A DNA stretch of 64,000 nt from Clostridium sp. CAG:221 (GCA_000435835.1 FR883370.1:1-64000), one strand, 5' to 3'. Positions 9,565 to 18,585 are shown, numbered from the stretch's first letter. The notes: generated by a model not told the origin, from the sequence alone. Translations and numbers: made by a program.

Positions 9565-10302
9565 TTGAAAGAATTTGTATATGATAATAGCTTTGAAGGA
9601 TTATTTACAGCTATTTTTTATGCTTATACTGAAAAAGATTCCATCATAACAAAAAATAAGGATTATCTTCCTTCATTACTTAATGAAGTATTAGAAGTGA
9701 AAACAGAAATAGATAAGTTTGAACGTGTATATAATAGTATACTAACAAAACTTGATAATTCAGTTTTAATAAAAATATATCATTTGTACTTAAGTGACAT
9801 AAAAGAAACTGATACCTTAGTGCTAAATTATCTTAAGCTTTGCTATTCTTACGGTGCTAGCATTAATTTAGCTAAAAACAATGATATAATTATTTTAGTG
9901 GATAAATATAGCCGTCGTGTTACTTGCGAAGCCCATAGATTTACTGGTTTTGTTCGCTTTAAAGAAATAACACCTCTAAACTTTTATGCTAGTATTGAAC
10001 CTGATCATAATATTCTTCCATTATTAATTAATCATTTTACAAAGAGATTTTCTGATCAGAATTTTATAATACACGATTTAAAAAGAAATACAGCCATTAT
10101 TTATAATAAAAAAAATGTTACTATTACAGAATTTAATAAAGAAGATGCTAATATCTTTTTAAATAGTAACAGCGATGGCTACTTTGAAAATCTTTGGAAG
10201 ACTTTTTATTCCTCTGTTAATATAAAAGAACGAGAAAATCCAAAGCTTAGACGTCAATATATGCCTAAAAGATATTGGAATCACTTAACAGAGTTAAAAT
10301 AA
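9565..10302 (+). CDS. TIGR03915-type DNA-metabolism partner protein
   Basis: Second gene of the pair with the radical SAM protein. The 245-residue product matches the family called probable DNA metabolism protein, linked with uracil-DNA-glycosylase-like domains in other bacteria. Visible features include YDNSFEGLFTAIFYAY at the N-terminus and a mid-protein EAHRFTGFVRF segment. The final residues RRQYMPKRYWNHLTE are basic and aromatic. Translation starts at TTG 9565 behind GGAGATGAT. A strong terminator follows, so the operon is exactly these two genes. No biochemical role is established to my knowledge. Confidence 0.85.
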   Translation: MKEFVYDNSFEGLFTAIFYAYTEKDSIITKNKDYLPSLLNEVLEVKTEIDKFERVYNSILTKLDNSVLIKIYHLYLSDIKETDTLVLNYLKLCYSYGASINLAKNNDIIILVDKYSRRVTCEAHRFTGFVRFKEITPLNFYASIEPDHNILPLLINHFTKRFSDQNFIIHDLKRNTAIIYNKKNVTITEFNKEDANIFLNSNSDGYFENLWKTFYSSVNIKERENPKLRRQYMPKRYWNHLTELK

Positions 10303-10303
10303 A

Positions 10304-10334
10304 AGATGAGCCATTTTTAGGCTCATCTTGACAT
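10304..10334. terminator. Intrinsic terminator, bidirectional
   Basis: Stem AAGATGAGCC / GGCTCATCTT with a 7-nt loop, between the convergent DNA-metabolism gene and the YkuD remnant. Confidence 0.85.
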
Positions 10335-10341
10335 TTTCCCC

Positions 10342-10599
10342 TTATTCAATATATACTGTGCTACCAGCTGGAACATTATCATATATCCATTTTGCATTAA
10401 CTTTTGCCAATCTTATACATCCATCAGATAGCTTCATACCTAACCTACCATCACGTATGCTTCCATCTAAATTATATATTATTGAATGAAATAAATAATT
10501 TCCTTTAAATTGTGTATAATACCAACATTTATATCCTTTTTCCACACCAAAATATAATCCTTTAATTCCAATATTTGTTACCTCAATAAAGTATTTCAC
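10342..10599 (-). pseudogene. L,D-transpeptidase (YkuD) C-terminal remnant
   Basis: The 85 codons match only the C-terminal half of a YkuD L,D-transpeptidase domain, which cross-links peptidoglycan or attaches proteins to it. Catalytic-site residues remain: His in YLFHSII and Cys in SDGCIRL (Asp replaces the usual His of SHGC). The N-terminal strands of the domain and any signal or anchor sequence are absent. An in-frame TAG lies two codons before the only usable start (GTG 10599), and no ribosome site is visible. I read it as a truncated gene left after deletion. A functional micro-version is less likely. Confidence 0.75.
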
Positions 10600-10639
10600 T
10601 TTCTAATTTATGCTTTTTAATAATTTATTGATAAAATAT

Positions 10640-11824
10640 TTATTCTTTTACATACAAATATTTTCTTGTACTTGGTAAATTATTATTAATTCCTTTACTA
10701 AATAAAATTTGATGAAGATCCACTACACCATTATTAAATGCAGCTGCACAAGAACAAAGATATAGGCTCCACATTCTAATAAACTTCTCATCAAACATTT
10801 CCTTAACTTTGTCTTTATTATTCTGGAAATTTTTATACCATTCCAAAAGTGTTCTTGTATAATGCATCCTAAGACTCTCAACATCTATAGTATGATAATT
10901 ATATTCTGCTGAAATATATATTATCTCTCTCAATGTTGGAATCACTCCTCCTGGAAAAATGTATTTTTTAATCCAAGCATCTCCTTCACTTTCTTTTATT
11001 CCGCTTATGTAATGTAATAGAAATAAACCACTTTCCTTTAAAACTGCATCAACATTTTCAAAAAACAAATCATAATTTGATCTGCCTACATGTTCTAGCA
11101 TTCCTACGCTTACAATTCTATCAAACTTCATCTTAGATTTTTTTAAATCTCTATAATCCATTAATCTTACTTCTAAATATTCTTCTAAATGTTCTTCTTT
11201 TATACGTTCTTTAAACTTAATATACTGCTCTTCACTTAAAGTAATACCTAGTCCTTTTACTTTGTACTGCTTAGCTGCCTCAATAAGTAATCCTCCCCAT
11301 CCACAGCCTATATCAAGCAAAGATAACCCATCTTTTAAATTAAGTTTTTTTAATATATGATTTATTTTATTCATTTGCGCATCATATAAAGAATCATTGT
11401 TATTTTGAAAATACCCACAAGAATAGCTTAAAGTCTTATCAAGCCATAAGCTATAAAAATCATTTCCTATATCATAATGTGACGTTACTTCTTCTTTCTG
11501 CTTAGACTTATTAGTTACTTTGTGAAAAATTTGAGGTAAGTTTTCAAATTTAGTACTAAATTTATTAATATGCCTTAAAATCACATCAAGTATAGTATAT
11601 AAATCCCCTTCAAATTCAACATTACCATTCATGTATGCTTCTCCAAAAGCTAAGGACGTACTATTTATTAAATCCTTCTTTTTTAAAGGATTTTTTATAT
11701 TAATGGTAAACTGAGGCTCACCTTCTCCTACAATTACTTTTTCACCATCCCATAAATTCACAATAAATGATTCTTCTTCAAAGTTTTTAAGAAAAGCTTT
11801 TAAGAATGTTTTTTCTAAATCCAC
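10640..11824 (-). CDS. cfa: Cyclopropane-fatty-acyl-phospholipid synthase
   Basis: Transfers a methylene group from S-adenosylmethionine to cis double bonds of membrane phospholipid acyl chains. The 394-residue protein has the family N-terminal lipid-binding region. The SAM-binding motif LLDIGCGWGG lies near residue 169. Active-site segments include SHYDIGNDFYSLWLD near 117, VSVGMLEHVG near 236 and FPGG near 290. GTG 11824 is the probable start, with AGGAGAGATG upstream. It is monocistronic, and its 3' end lies 40 nt from the YkuD remnant. Expression control is not visible. Confidence 0.93.
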   Translation of the reverse strand: MDLEKTFLKAFLKNFEEESFIVNLWDGEKVIVGEGEPQFTINIKNPLKKKDLINSTSLAFGEAYMNGNVEFEGDLYTILDVILRHINKFSTKFENLPQIFHKVTNKSKQKEEVTSHYDIGNDFYSLWLDKTLSYSCGYFQNNNDSLYDAQMNKINHILKKLNLKDGLSLLDIGCGWGGLLIEAAKQYKVKGLGITLSEEQYIKFKERIKEEHLEEYLEVRLMDYRDLKKSKMKFDRIVSVGMLEHVGRSNYDLFFENVDAVLKESGLFLLHYISGIKESEGDAWIKKYIFPGGVIPTLREIIYISAEYNYHTIDVESLRMHYTRTLLEWYKNFQNNKDKVKEMFDEKFIRMWSLYLCSCAAAFNNGVVDLHQILFSKGINNNLPSTRKYLYVKE

Positions 11825-12024
11825 ATTACATCTCTCCTTTCAAAATCTATTATTAACAAATCTATGTAAAAATAAACTATTTTTCTATAATTTATTACTT
11901 ATTATAACTTTTGATATAAGTAACTTTTTATGATAAAATTTACTTATATGTAATTTAAAGTAAATTAGTATACATTAAAGAATAGAATTTTAAATAAACT
12001 ATTAAAGAAAGAAGATGTTTAAAT

Positions 12025-13443
12025 ATGTATAATGTAAAATCAAATAAAGCAACTGAGTTTATAAATCATGAGGAAATACTTGAAACACTTAAATATGCAG
12101 AAGAAAATAAAAATAATAAAACATTAATCAATGAACTAATTGAAAAGGCTAGAAATTGTAAAGGCCTTAGCCATAGAGAAGCTGCTGTACTTCTTGAATG
12201 TGATTTAGAAGAAGAAAATAATAAAATTTATAGTTTAGCCAAAGAAATAAAAGAAAAATTTTATGGTAATAGAATTGTTATGTTTGCACCTCTATATTTA
12301 TCAAATTATTGCGTAAATGGCTGCACATATTGTCCTTATCATTTTAAAAATAAACATATACCTAGAAAGAAACTTACTCAAGAGGAAATAAAAAGAGAAG
12401 TAATAGCACTACAAGATATGGGACATAAAAGGCTTGCCTTAGAAACTGGTGAAGATCCCATTAATAATCCTATAGAATATGTACTTGAAAGCATAAAAAC
12501 AATTTATAGCATTAAGCATAAAAATGGAGCTATTAGAAGAGTAAATGTGAATATAGCTGCCACTACAGTAGAAAACTATAAAAAATTAAAGGAAGCCGGT
12601 ATAGGAACATATATTTTATTCCAAGAAACTTACAATAAAGAAGCTTATGAAGAATTACACCCAACTGGTCCTAAACATGATTATGCTTATCATACAGAAG
12701 CAATGGATAGAGCCATGGATGGTGGTATTGATGATGTTGGCTGTGGAGTATTATTTGGATTAAATCTTTATAGATATGATTTTGTAGGTCTTTTAATGCA
12801 TGCTGAGCATTTGGAAGCAGCTAAGGGGGTTGGTCCTCATACCATAAGTGTGCCAAGAATAAGACCTGCTGACGATATTAATCCTGATGAATTTGCCAAT
12901 GCCATTTCTGATGAAATTTTTGCTAAGATAGTTGCTGTGTTAAGAATTGCAGTGCCTTACACTGGCTTAATAGTTTCCACTAGAGAGTCACAAAAAACTA
13001 GAGAAAAAGTATTAGAGCTTGGAGTATCTCAATTAAGTGGTGCTTCTTGTACAAGCGTTGGAGGATATGTAAATAAAGAAAAAAAAGAGGAAAGCTCTGC
13101 TCAGTTTGATATAAGTGATGACAGAACTTTAGACGAGATTGTAAATTGGCTATTGGAAATGGGACATATACCTAGCTTCTGTACAGCCTGCTACAGAGAA
13201 GGCAGAACTGGCGATAGATTTATGAGTCTTGTGAAAAGTGGTCAAATAGCCAATTGCTGCTTACCAAATGCCCTTATGACTTTAAAGGAGTATTTAGAAG
13301 ATTATGCTTCTCCTATTACAAAAGAAAATGGAGAAAAAGTAATTGCTACAGAAATTAAAAAAATACCTAATGAAAAAGTTAGGAAAATAGTACTGGAGCA
13401 TTTGAGTGAATTAAATGATGGTAAAAGAGATTTTAGATTCTAA
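12025..13443 (+). CDS. hydG: [FeFe]-hydrogenase H-cluster radical SAM maturase HydG
   Basis: Cleaves tyrosine to make the CO and cyanide ligands of the hydrogenase H-cluster. Both iron-sulfur sites are visible: the radical-SAM motif C-VNG-C-TY-C near residue 96, and a C-terminal C-TA-C ... C motif around residues 389-414 (FCTACYREGRTG, then IANCC) that binds the auxiliary cluster. The 472-residue length is normal. ATG 12025 has a modest ribosome site (GAAAGAAG). The gene stands alone; hydE, hydF and the hydrogenase are not in the window, as is common in clostridia. Confidence 0.95.
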   Translation: MYNVKSNKATEFINHEEILETLKYAEENKNNKTLINELIEKARNCKGLSHREAAVLLECDLEEENNKIYSLAKEIKEKFYGNRIVMFAPLYLSNYCVNGCTYCPYHFKNKHIPRKKLTQEEIKREVIALQDMGHKRLALETGEDPINNPIEYVLESIKTIYSIKHKNGAIRRVNVNIAATTVENYKKLKEAGIGTYILFQETYNKEAYEELHPTGPKHDYAYHTEAMDRAMDGGIDDVGCGVLFGLNLYRYDFVGLLMHAEHLEAAKGVGPHTISVPRIRPADDINPDEFANAISDEIFAKIVAVLRIAVPYTGLIVSTRESQKTREKVLELGVSQLSGASCTSVGGYVNKEKKEESSAQFDISDDRTLDEIVNWLLEMGHIPSFCTACYREGRTGDRFMSLVKSGQIANCCLPNALMTLKEYLEDYASPITKENGEKVIATEIKKIPNEKVRKIVLEHLSELNDGKRDFRF

Positions 13444-13453
13444 TTATTAATAA

Positions 13454-13488
13454 TAAGGTAGCAGATATTTACTCTTCTGCTACCTTAT
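13454..13488. terminator. Intrinsic terminator, bidirectional
   Basis: Stem AAGGTAGCAGA / TCTGCTACCTT between the convergent hydG and hemerythrin genes. Confidence 0.85.
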
Positions 13489-13490
13489 CA

Positions 13491-14042
13491 TTACATAATA
13501 TATTTGGCTTCTAATTTACTTAAGATTTCTAAATATTTATTTTTTACAGTTTCATTATCATCTTCAAATTTTAAACATTCACTATTGATTTCATCTAATA
13601 TATTTTCTTTTAAATTTCTTTCTGCAAAAGTATATACTACCCTATCTTCCTTATCAATATGTCTTTCCATTAGATGAGTATATGAAATAGCATTTGCTAT
13701 TATATCTAGCTTAGCTTCTTCATCGCCACCTTTTACCTTTTCAATAGCTTCAACTAAATTACTTATATAAAATCTTCCATAATCATGCTCCACAAGCATT
13801 CCATGCTTTACAAGCTTTTCTCCTAACTGACCTAAATTTTCAGTAATCCTATTAAATAATATGTCTTCTTCTTTTTTATGATGATGACTATCAGCATAAT
13901 TTCTAATGAATTCAATTATATCTTCTAAATCTTTATAATTAATTTCTGTACCCTTCATTATGTTGAAACATACCTTCCTTACAACTTTAATGATTCTTAG
14001 TATATTTTTATGTTCTTCATTCATTAATTCTATAGCATTCAT
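13491..14042 (-). CDS. Hemerythrin HHE-domain protein
   Basis: Helical bundle expected to bind a di-iron centre, of the kind used in oxygen or nitric-oxide stress responses (YtfE/DnrN-like logic). Metal-ligand candidates: His in NEEHKNIL near residue 12, HHHKKEEDIL near 65, EHDYGRFY near 92 and ERHIDKEDRV near 132. About 183 residues. I favour ATG 14042 (MNAIELM), preceded by GAGGAAT. An alternative ATG at 14057 overlaps the upstream stop as TAATG and would also give coupling. It is the second gene of an operon with 14057-14692, next to hcp. Confidence 0.85.
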   Translation of the reverse strand: MNAIELMNEEHKNILRIIKVVRKVCFNIMKGTEINYKDLEDIIEFIRNYADSHHHKKEEDILFNRITENLGQLGEKLVKHGMLVEHDYGRFYISNLVEAIEKVKGGDEEAKLDIIANAISYTHLMERHIDKEDRVVYTFAERNLKENILDEINSECLKFEDDNETVKNKYLEILSKLEAKYIM

Positions 14043-14056
14043 ATCTTTATTCCTCA

Positions 14057-14692
14057 TTACTTTTTATTTATTTCCATTGTACTTTCATCTATTTCAACAT
14101 ATTCATATTGACTATTTATTTCTTGAACAAATGCTTTTATCCATATATTTCTTAATTGATAGAATACAGACACATCCATTGATTCTTTTTGCCAAATATC
14201 TTTATGTACACATATTCTTCTTTTCCATTGCACTTTGTCTTCTTCAGCTATTATAACTTCATTAACTCTGTCACAAGGCATACCATCAAGAATATAATCA
14301 TTTATGCTATCATATATTTCTTTAGCACTAATAATGTCCTTTTCTTCTTTCACTTCTTTAGCTGCTTTTATTCCTTGATTAGCATATACACTTTCTAATT
14401 TTCCAATTGCAGCTTCATTATTTTCTAAGATAGCTTTTGTCCATGCTGCCATTCTTCCTTCTGCACTATGAATTTTATTTTGTAACCATCCATGAATATT
14501 ACTTGTGTCTATTATTTCTTCTAAATTTTTATTTTCAGTTTTTTGTCCATACTTAGCATTAATTTCAGCGCTTAATGCTTCCACATTTAAACCTTCTTCT
14601 TGTGCTAACTTTATAATTTCATCCTCTAAACCTTCAAACCATAATACCTTATTAAATAACCAAAAATGTATTTTACCTAAAAATAAACTCAT
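14057..14692 (-). CDS. Uncharacterised protein co-transcribed with hemerythrin gene
   Basis: A 211-residue soluble protein of unknown family. It is Trp-rich for this genome (LWFEGLED, NIHGWLQN, MAAWTKAIL, FVQEINSQYEY), has one Cys in the middle (GMPCDRVNE) and a second in RICVHKDIW. There is no membrane segment or signal peptide. A good ribosome site (AAGGAG) precedes the ATG. Its stop overlaps the first possible ATG of the hemerythrin gene, and it lies downstream of a 14-bp palindrome and -10 element. That context, together with the neighbouring hcp gene, suggests a role in nitrosative or oxidative stress. This is inference only. Confidence 0.75.
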   Translation of the reverse strand: MSLFLGKIHFWLFNKVLWFEGLEDEIIKLAQEEGLNVEALSAEINAKYGQKTENKNLEEIIDTSNIHGWLQNKIHSAEGRMAAWTKAILENNEAAIGKLESVYANQGIKAAKEVKEEKDIISAKEIYDSINDYILDGMPCDRVNEVIIAEEDKVQWKRRICVHKDIWQKESMDVSVFYQLRNIWIKAFVQEINSQYEYVEIDESTMEINKK

Positions 14693-14735
14693 TTGTTTTT
14701 CTCCTTTTTATAATTTTCTTATCTTCTATGATATT

Positions 14736-14777
14736 AGTATAGCTTCCTATGATTAAAACTTATGTAACAATTGTTAC
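14736..14777 (-). promoter_or_regulatory. Palindromic activator site plus -10 element
   Basis: A perfect palindrome, GTAACAATTGTTAC (14764-14777), is followed on the minus strand after 22 nt by TATACT (14741-14736). A transcript start 7 nt after the -10 box would put the palindrome centre at about -41.5, the class II position of CRP/FNR-type activators. From memory, clostridial HcpR sites have a similar GTAAC/GTTAC form. No good -35 box is seen, which fits activator dependence. Confidence 0.65.
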
Positions 14778-14828
14778 GCAAATTAAAATTCCTCTTAGTT
14801 TATATCTTTATCTTTTCGTTATGTAATT

Positions 14829-14877
14829 AAAGTGATTGTTTTATAGCTTATTTTCTAAGTCTAAAACAATCACTTTT
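14829..14877 (-). terminator. Intrinsic terminator of hcp
   Basis: Stem AAAGTGATTGTTTTA / TAAAACAATCACTTT with a T-run, 15 nt past the hcp stop. Confidence 0.85.
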
Positions 14878-14891
14878 TTAATAACTTTAAA

Positions 14892-16565
14892 TTAAACTCC
14901 TTGTTGTAAACAAGTTTTTAAATCATCTTCTGCAGTGCTTATAGGTCTTAAATTAAAAGTATCAACAAGATATTGAAGTACGTTAGGACTTAAAAATGCT
15001 GGCAATGTTGGCCCTAAAAATATTCCTTTTACCCCAAGAGACAATAAAGCCAAAAGATCTGCTACTGCTTTTTGTTCATACCATGAAATAATAAAAGATA
15101 ATGGTAATCCATTTACATCTGTTCCAAATGCATCTGCAAGAGCTGTTGCAATTCTAACTGCTGAATAAGCATCATTACATTGTCCTACATCTAATAATCT
15201 AGGTAAACCTGCTACTTCACCAAAATCTAATTTATTAAATCTATACTTTCCACATGCTAAAGTAAGAATTATACAATCATCAGGTACCTTCTTTGCAAAT
15301 TCAGTATAATAATTTCTACCTAGTCTTGCTCCATCACAACCTCCTATTAAAAAGAAGTGTCTTATTTTTCCATCCTTTACTGCCTCTACAATAGCTTCTG
15401 CATTACTTAAAGTTGCATGATGACCAAATCCTACAGTAATTTCATGTGGTTCTTGGTCTTCTTCAAAACCACCTAATTCTAATGCTTTTTCAATTATTGG
15501 TGTAAAATCTTTTTTACCATCTTTTCCTTTTGGTATATTTATAACTCCATCCCATCCAACAACATTAGTTGTAAATATTCTATCCTTATATGTTTCTCTT
15601 GGTCTCATAAGACAATTGGTAGTCATTAGTATACATCCAGGAATACCATCAAATTCTTTTTGTTGATCTTGCCATGCACCTCCGTAATTTCCAATCAAAT
15701 GCGGATATTTCTTTAATCCTGGATAACCATGTGAAGGTAGCATTTCTCCATGAGTATATATGTTTATACCTTTTCCTTCAGTTTGTTCTAATAGTTGCTC
15801 TAAATCTCTTAAGTCATGACCAGAAACTATAATGAAAGGACCCTTTTTAATCTTTACATCTACTTTATGTGGTGAAGGATGTTCATATACTTCATTATTT
15901 GCTTCATCTAATTTTTTCATTACAGCAATACTCATATCACCAGTTCTCATAGTCCATCTTATAAGCTCCTCTACTGATAAACTATCATCTGTTGTTGCTT
16001 CCAAAGCTCTTACATAAAAATTATCTACTTGATCATCATAATAACCTAAATATCTTGCTTGATGCCCATAAGCACTTATACCTTTTAATCCATATACAAT
16101 TGTTTGTCTTAATGAACGTATGTCAGGATCTAAATCTTGATCATACATAATTCCTGCTATTTTTGAATCTTCAAGCATTTCTGCTTTTGTTTCTCTTAAT
16201 GTATAAGTTACATGAGCTGTATCATTTTTAATCTTACCAACCTTCTTCTTTAAATCATCTTTTATTTTTTGAGATTCTCTTAATAACTTAACATGATTAT
16301 CTGCATCAAAATTTACATTTGTCAATGTTGTAAATAAACAATCTTCAATAAAAGCTATTATTGATTTATCAACATTTTCTCCTTTTTTTATAAGTTCATT
16401 TGCATAACAACTTATTCCTTTTAACTGAAATATTAATAAATCTTGTAGATTGGCTACTTCTGGTGTTTTTCCACATACCCCCATCTTAGTACATCCTTTT
16501 CCCCCTGCTGTTTGTTCACATTGATAACAAAACATTGGATACTCCATAGCCATATTATTTTCCAT
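14892..16565 (-). CDS. hcp: Hybrid cluster protein Hcp (hydroxylamine / NO reductase)
   Basis: Cytoplasmic iron-sulfur-oxygen protein acting on hydroxylamine and, in E. coli, on nitric oxide. The N-terminal [4Fe-4S] ligands C-X2-C-X8-C-X5-C occur at MFCYQCEQTAGG ... CTKMGVC. Hybrid-cluster ligand regions include GHDLRD, GCILMTTNCLM, GGCDGARLGRNY and LACGKYRFN. About 557 residues. The start is ATG 16565 (MENNMAMEYP) with AAAGGAGG upstream; an in-frame ATG at 16607 would add 14 residues with no ribosome site. It is monocistronic, with its own terminator before the hemerythrin operon on the same strand. Confidence 0.95.
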   Translation of the reverse strand: MENNMAMEYPMFCYQCEQTAGGKGCTKMGVCGKTPEVANLQDLLIFQLKGISCYANELIKKGENVDKSIIAFIEDCLFTTLTNVNFDADNHVKLLRESQKIKDDLKKKVGKIKNDTAHVTYTLRETKAEMLEDSKIAGIMYDQDLDPDIRSLRQTIVYGLKGISAYGHQARYLGYYDDQVDNFYVRALEATTDDSLSVEELIRWTMRTGDMSIAVMKKLDEANNEVYEHPSPHKVDVKIKKGPFIIVSGHDLRDLEQLLEQTEGKGINIYTHGEMLPSHGYPGLKKYPHLIGNYGGAWQDQQKEFDGIPGCILMTTNCLMRPRETYKDRIFTTNVVGWDGVINIPKGKDGKKDFTPIIEKALELGGFEEDQEPHEITVGFGHHATLSNAEAIVEAVKDGKIRHFFLIGGCDGARLGRNYYTEFAKKVPDDCIILTLACGKYRFNKLDFGEVAGLPRLLDVGQCNDAYSAVRIATALADAFGTDVNGLPLSFIISWYEQKAVADLLALLSLGVKGIFLGPTLPAFLSPNVLQYLVDTFNLRPISTAEDDLKTCLQQGV

Positions 16566-16650
16566 TCTATATTCCTCCTTTAAATTTACTACTATATATC
16601 TTTCCACATCATTTATTATTTATTATATTTAATTTATTTTTAAAAAAAAT

Positions 16651-16709
16651 ATATGCTATTATGAATTGCCCTCTGTCACATAGACAGAGGGCAATTCATA
16701 ATAGCATAT
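16651..16709. terminator. Very long perfect hairpin, bidirectional terminator
   Basis: Two perfectly complementary 27-nt arms (16651-16677 and 16683-16709) around loop ACATA, with a GC-rich core (GCCCTCTGTC), A-tract on one side and T-tract on the other. It lies 4 nt from the btuD stop. Confidence 0.85.
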
Positions 16710-16712
16710 TTT

Positions 16713-17525
16713 CTATTTATATTTATTTAATAATCCAGATACCAAAGGTACAAAAAATAATTGATTACTTTTAGTTAAGCGTTGTATTTCAAAATCCATT
16801 TCATATACATCCTTTAAATTTTCCTTAGTAAGTACTGATTCTACACTTCCTTTAGAATAAATGGACCCATTTTTCATAAGTATTATATCTTTGCAATATG
16901 CTGAACTTAAATTTAAATCATGCAAAATAGCAATAATTGTCTTGTTTTCCTCATCATTAAGTCTTTTTAATGTTTCCATCAATTCTACTTGATATCTTAT
17001 ATCAAGATGTGAAATAGGCTCATCTAAGATTAAATACTTAGTATCTTGTGCTATAGCTCTAGCTACTAATACTCTTTGTGATTCACCACCACTTAAATTA
17101 GCAAACATCTTATCTTTTAAATAAACACAATTTGTAATTTCCATAGCATGTTGGATAATTCTCTTATCTTCCATTGTTAAATCTTGAAATCTTTTTAAAT
17201 ATGGAGTTCTTCCCATAGCAATAATATCATATACAGAAAAATTCACATCCATATTAACATTTTGAGGCACAAAAGAAATATTCGCTGCCAACTCTTTTCT
17301 TGAATACTTATTTATGTTTCTTTCATCTAAGGAAATGCTTCCTTCTTTCACTTCTAAAAATCTAAGAATATGTTTTATTAAAGAAGTCTTTCCTGAACCA
17401 TTTGGCCCTAATATACCATAAAAGCCACCTTCTTTAAAATCACTGGATATGTCATTTAATATATATTTTTCTTCATTATTGGGTTGCCAGCTTAGATTGC
17501 TAATTGATAAAATATTTTCATTCAT
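16713..17525 (-). CDS. btuD: Cobalamin ABC importer, ATP-binding protein
   Basis: ATPase subunit of the B12 importer encoded here. Walker A GPNGSGKTS near residue 39, Q-loop in SFVPQNVNM near 85, signature LSGGESQRV near 143, Walker B YLILDEP near 162 and switch His in AILHDLN near 195. The 270-residue length fits the FecE/BtuD class. It is the last gene of btuF-btuC-btuD, starting 10 nt past the permease. Sequence alone would also fit iron-siderophore or heme transport; the cobalamin riboswitch at the operon head decides for B12 or a cobinamide. Confidence 0.9.
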   Translation of the reverse strand: MNENILSISNLSWQPNNEEKYILNDISSDFKEGGFYGILGPNGSGKTSLIKHILRFLEVKEGSISLDERNINKYSRKELAANISFVPQNVNMDVNFSVYDIIAMGRTPYLKRFQDLTMEDKRIIQHAMEITNCVYLKDKMFANLSGGESQRVLVARAIAQDTKYLILDEPISHLDIRYQVELMETLKRLNDEENKTIIAILHDLNLSSAYCKDIILMKNGSIYSKGSVESVLTKENLKDVYEMDFEIQRLTKSNQLFFVPLVSGLLNKYK

Positions 17526-17535
17526 CTAATCCACC

Positions 17536-18585
17536 TCAAAACTTTCCATTTTTTGAATTACGATAAAGTAAATATATAAAATATGGTGCTCCAAAAACAG
17601 CTGTTATTACTCCTACAGGTATTTCTGTAGGAGCAGCTATTGTTCTAGCTATAGTATCACATATTATCATAAATGCAGCTCCACCAAAATATGAAAATGG
17701 TAAAAGTAATCTATGATCTGAACCTACTAGTAATCTCATGCAATGAGGAATAATAAGCCCTACAAATCCAATAGTTCCACTTACTGATACACTTGCTGCA
17801 ACTAATATAGCACAAAAAATTATAAGTAGATTTTTTAATTTTACAGTATCTATTCCTAAACTTGCTGCCACCTCATCACCTGTAAGAATTACATTTAAAT
17901 CCCTACTGAAAACAAATAATATTACTACGGATATTAAAGATACTATAAACATAAATAATACTTTGCTCCAATTGGCAGAAGAAAAACTGCCTAGTGTCCA
18001 TAAATAAACTTTTTCTAAATTATCTCTATTGTAAATCATAAGTAGTGAAATAACAGAACTTAACATTGTTCCTATAGCTGTACCAGTTAATAAAAGATTT
18101 GTAGTTATTATTTTTCCACCTAAGCCACCTACTTTATATACCAACATTACAGTTGCTATTGCTCCAATAAAAGCAAATATACTAATAATACCTATTCCTA
18201 AAAAATTAAGTGTTAAACCTGACAATATTGCAATTGTTGCTCCTAATGATGCTCCTGATGAAATACCTAATATATGTGGATCTGCTAAAGAGTTTCTAAA
18301 TACTGCTTGAAAGGTGCAACCTACCACTGCAAGCCCACCTCCAACAAGAGATGCTTGCAAAATTCTTGGTAAGCGCACCTTCCAAATAATTACTTCATAT
18401 ATTTCCTTTATATCAGTAGTATCAATAACTCTATTTATCAAAGGAATTTTATTAAGCACAAGCTTTAAACTTTCCACTGGATTAATAGATGATGATCCTA
18501 CTGATGCAGAAACCACTATACATAGGAATAAAAAAACGCACAATAAGCTAATATAAATATAGTTTCTTGCTTTCTTTGATTCCAA
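17536..18585 (-). CDS. btuC: Cobalamin ABC importer, FecCD-type permease
   Basis: A 349-residue membrane protein with about ten hydrophobic segments, typical of the BtuC/FecCD permease family. Family landmarks: VRLPRILQASLVGGGLA near residue 73, GISSGASLGA near 110, FVGLIIPHCMR near 272 and the C-terminal PVGVITAVFGAPYF. It forms the transmembrane channel for the substrate delivered by BtuF and is driven by BtuD. It is the middle gene of the operon, starting 12 nt after the btuF stop. Confidence 0.9.
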   Translation of the reverse strand: MESKKARNYIYISLLCVFLFLCIVVSASVGSSSINPVESLKLVLNKIPLINRVIDTTDIKEIYEVIIWKVRLPRILQASLVGGGLAVVGCTFQAVFRNSLADPHILGISSGASLGATIAILSGLTLNFLGIGIISIFAFIGAIATVMLVYKVGGLGGKIITTNLLLTGTAIGTMLSSVISLLMIYNRDNLEKVYLWTLGSFSSANWSKVLFMFIVSLISVVILFVFSRDLNVILTGDEVAASLGIDTVKLKNLLIIFCAILVAASVSVSGTIGFVGLIIPHCMRLLVGSDHRLLLPFSYFGGAAFMIICDTIARTIAAPTEIPVGVITAVFGAPYFIYLLYRNSKNGKF

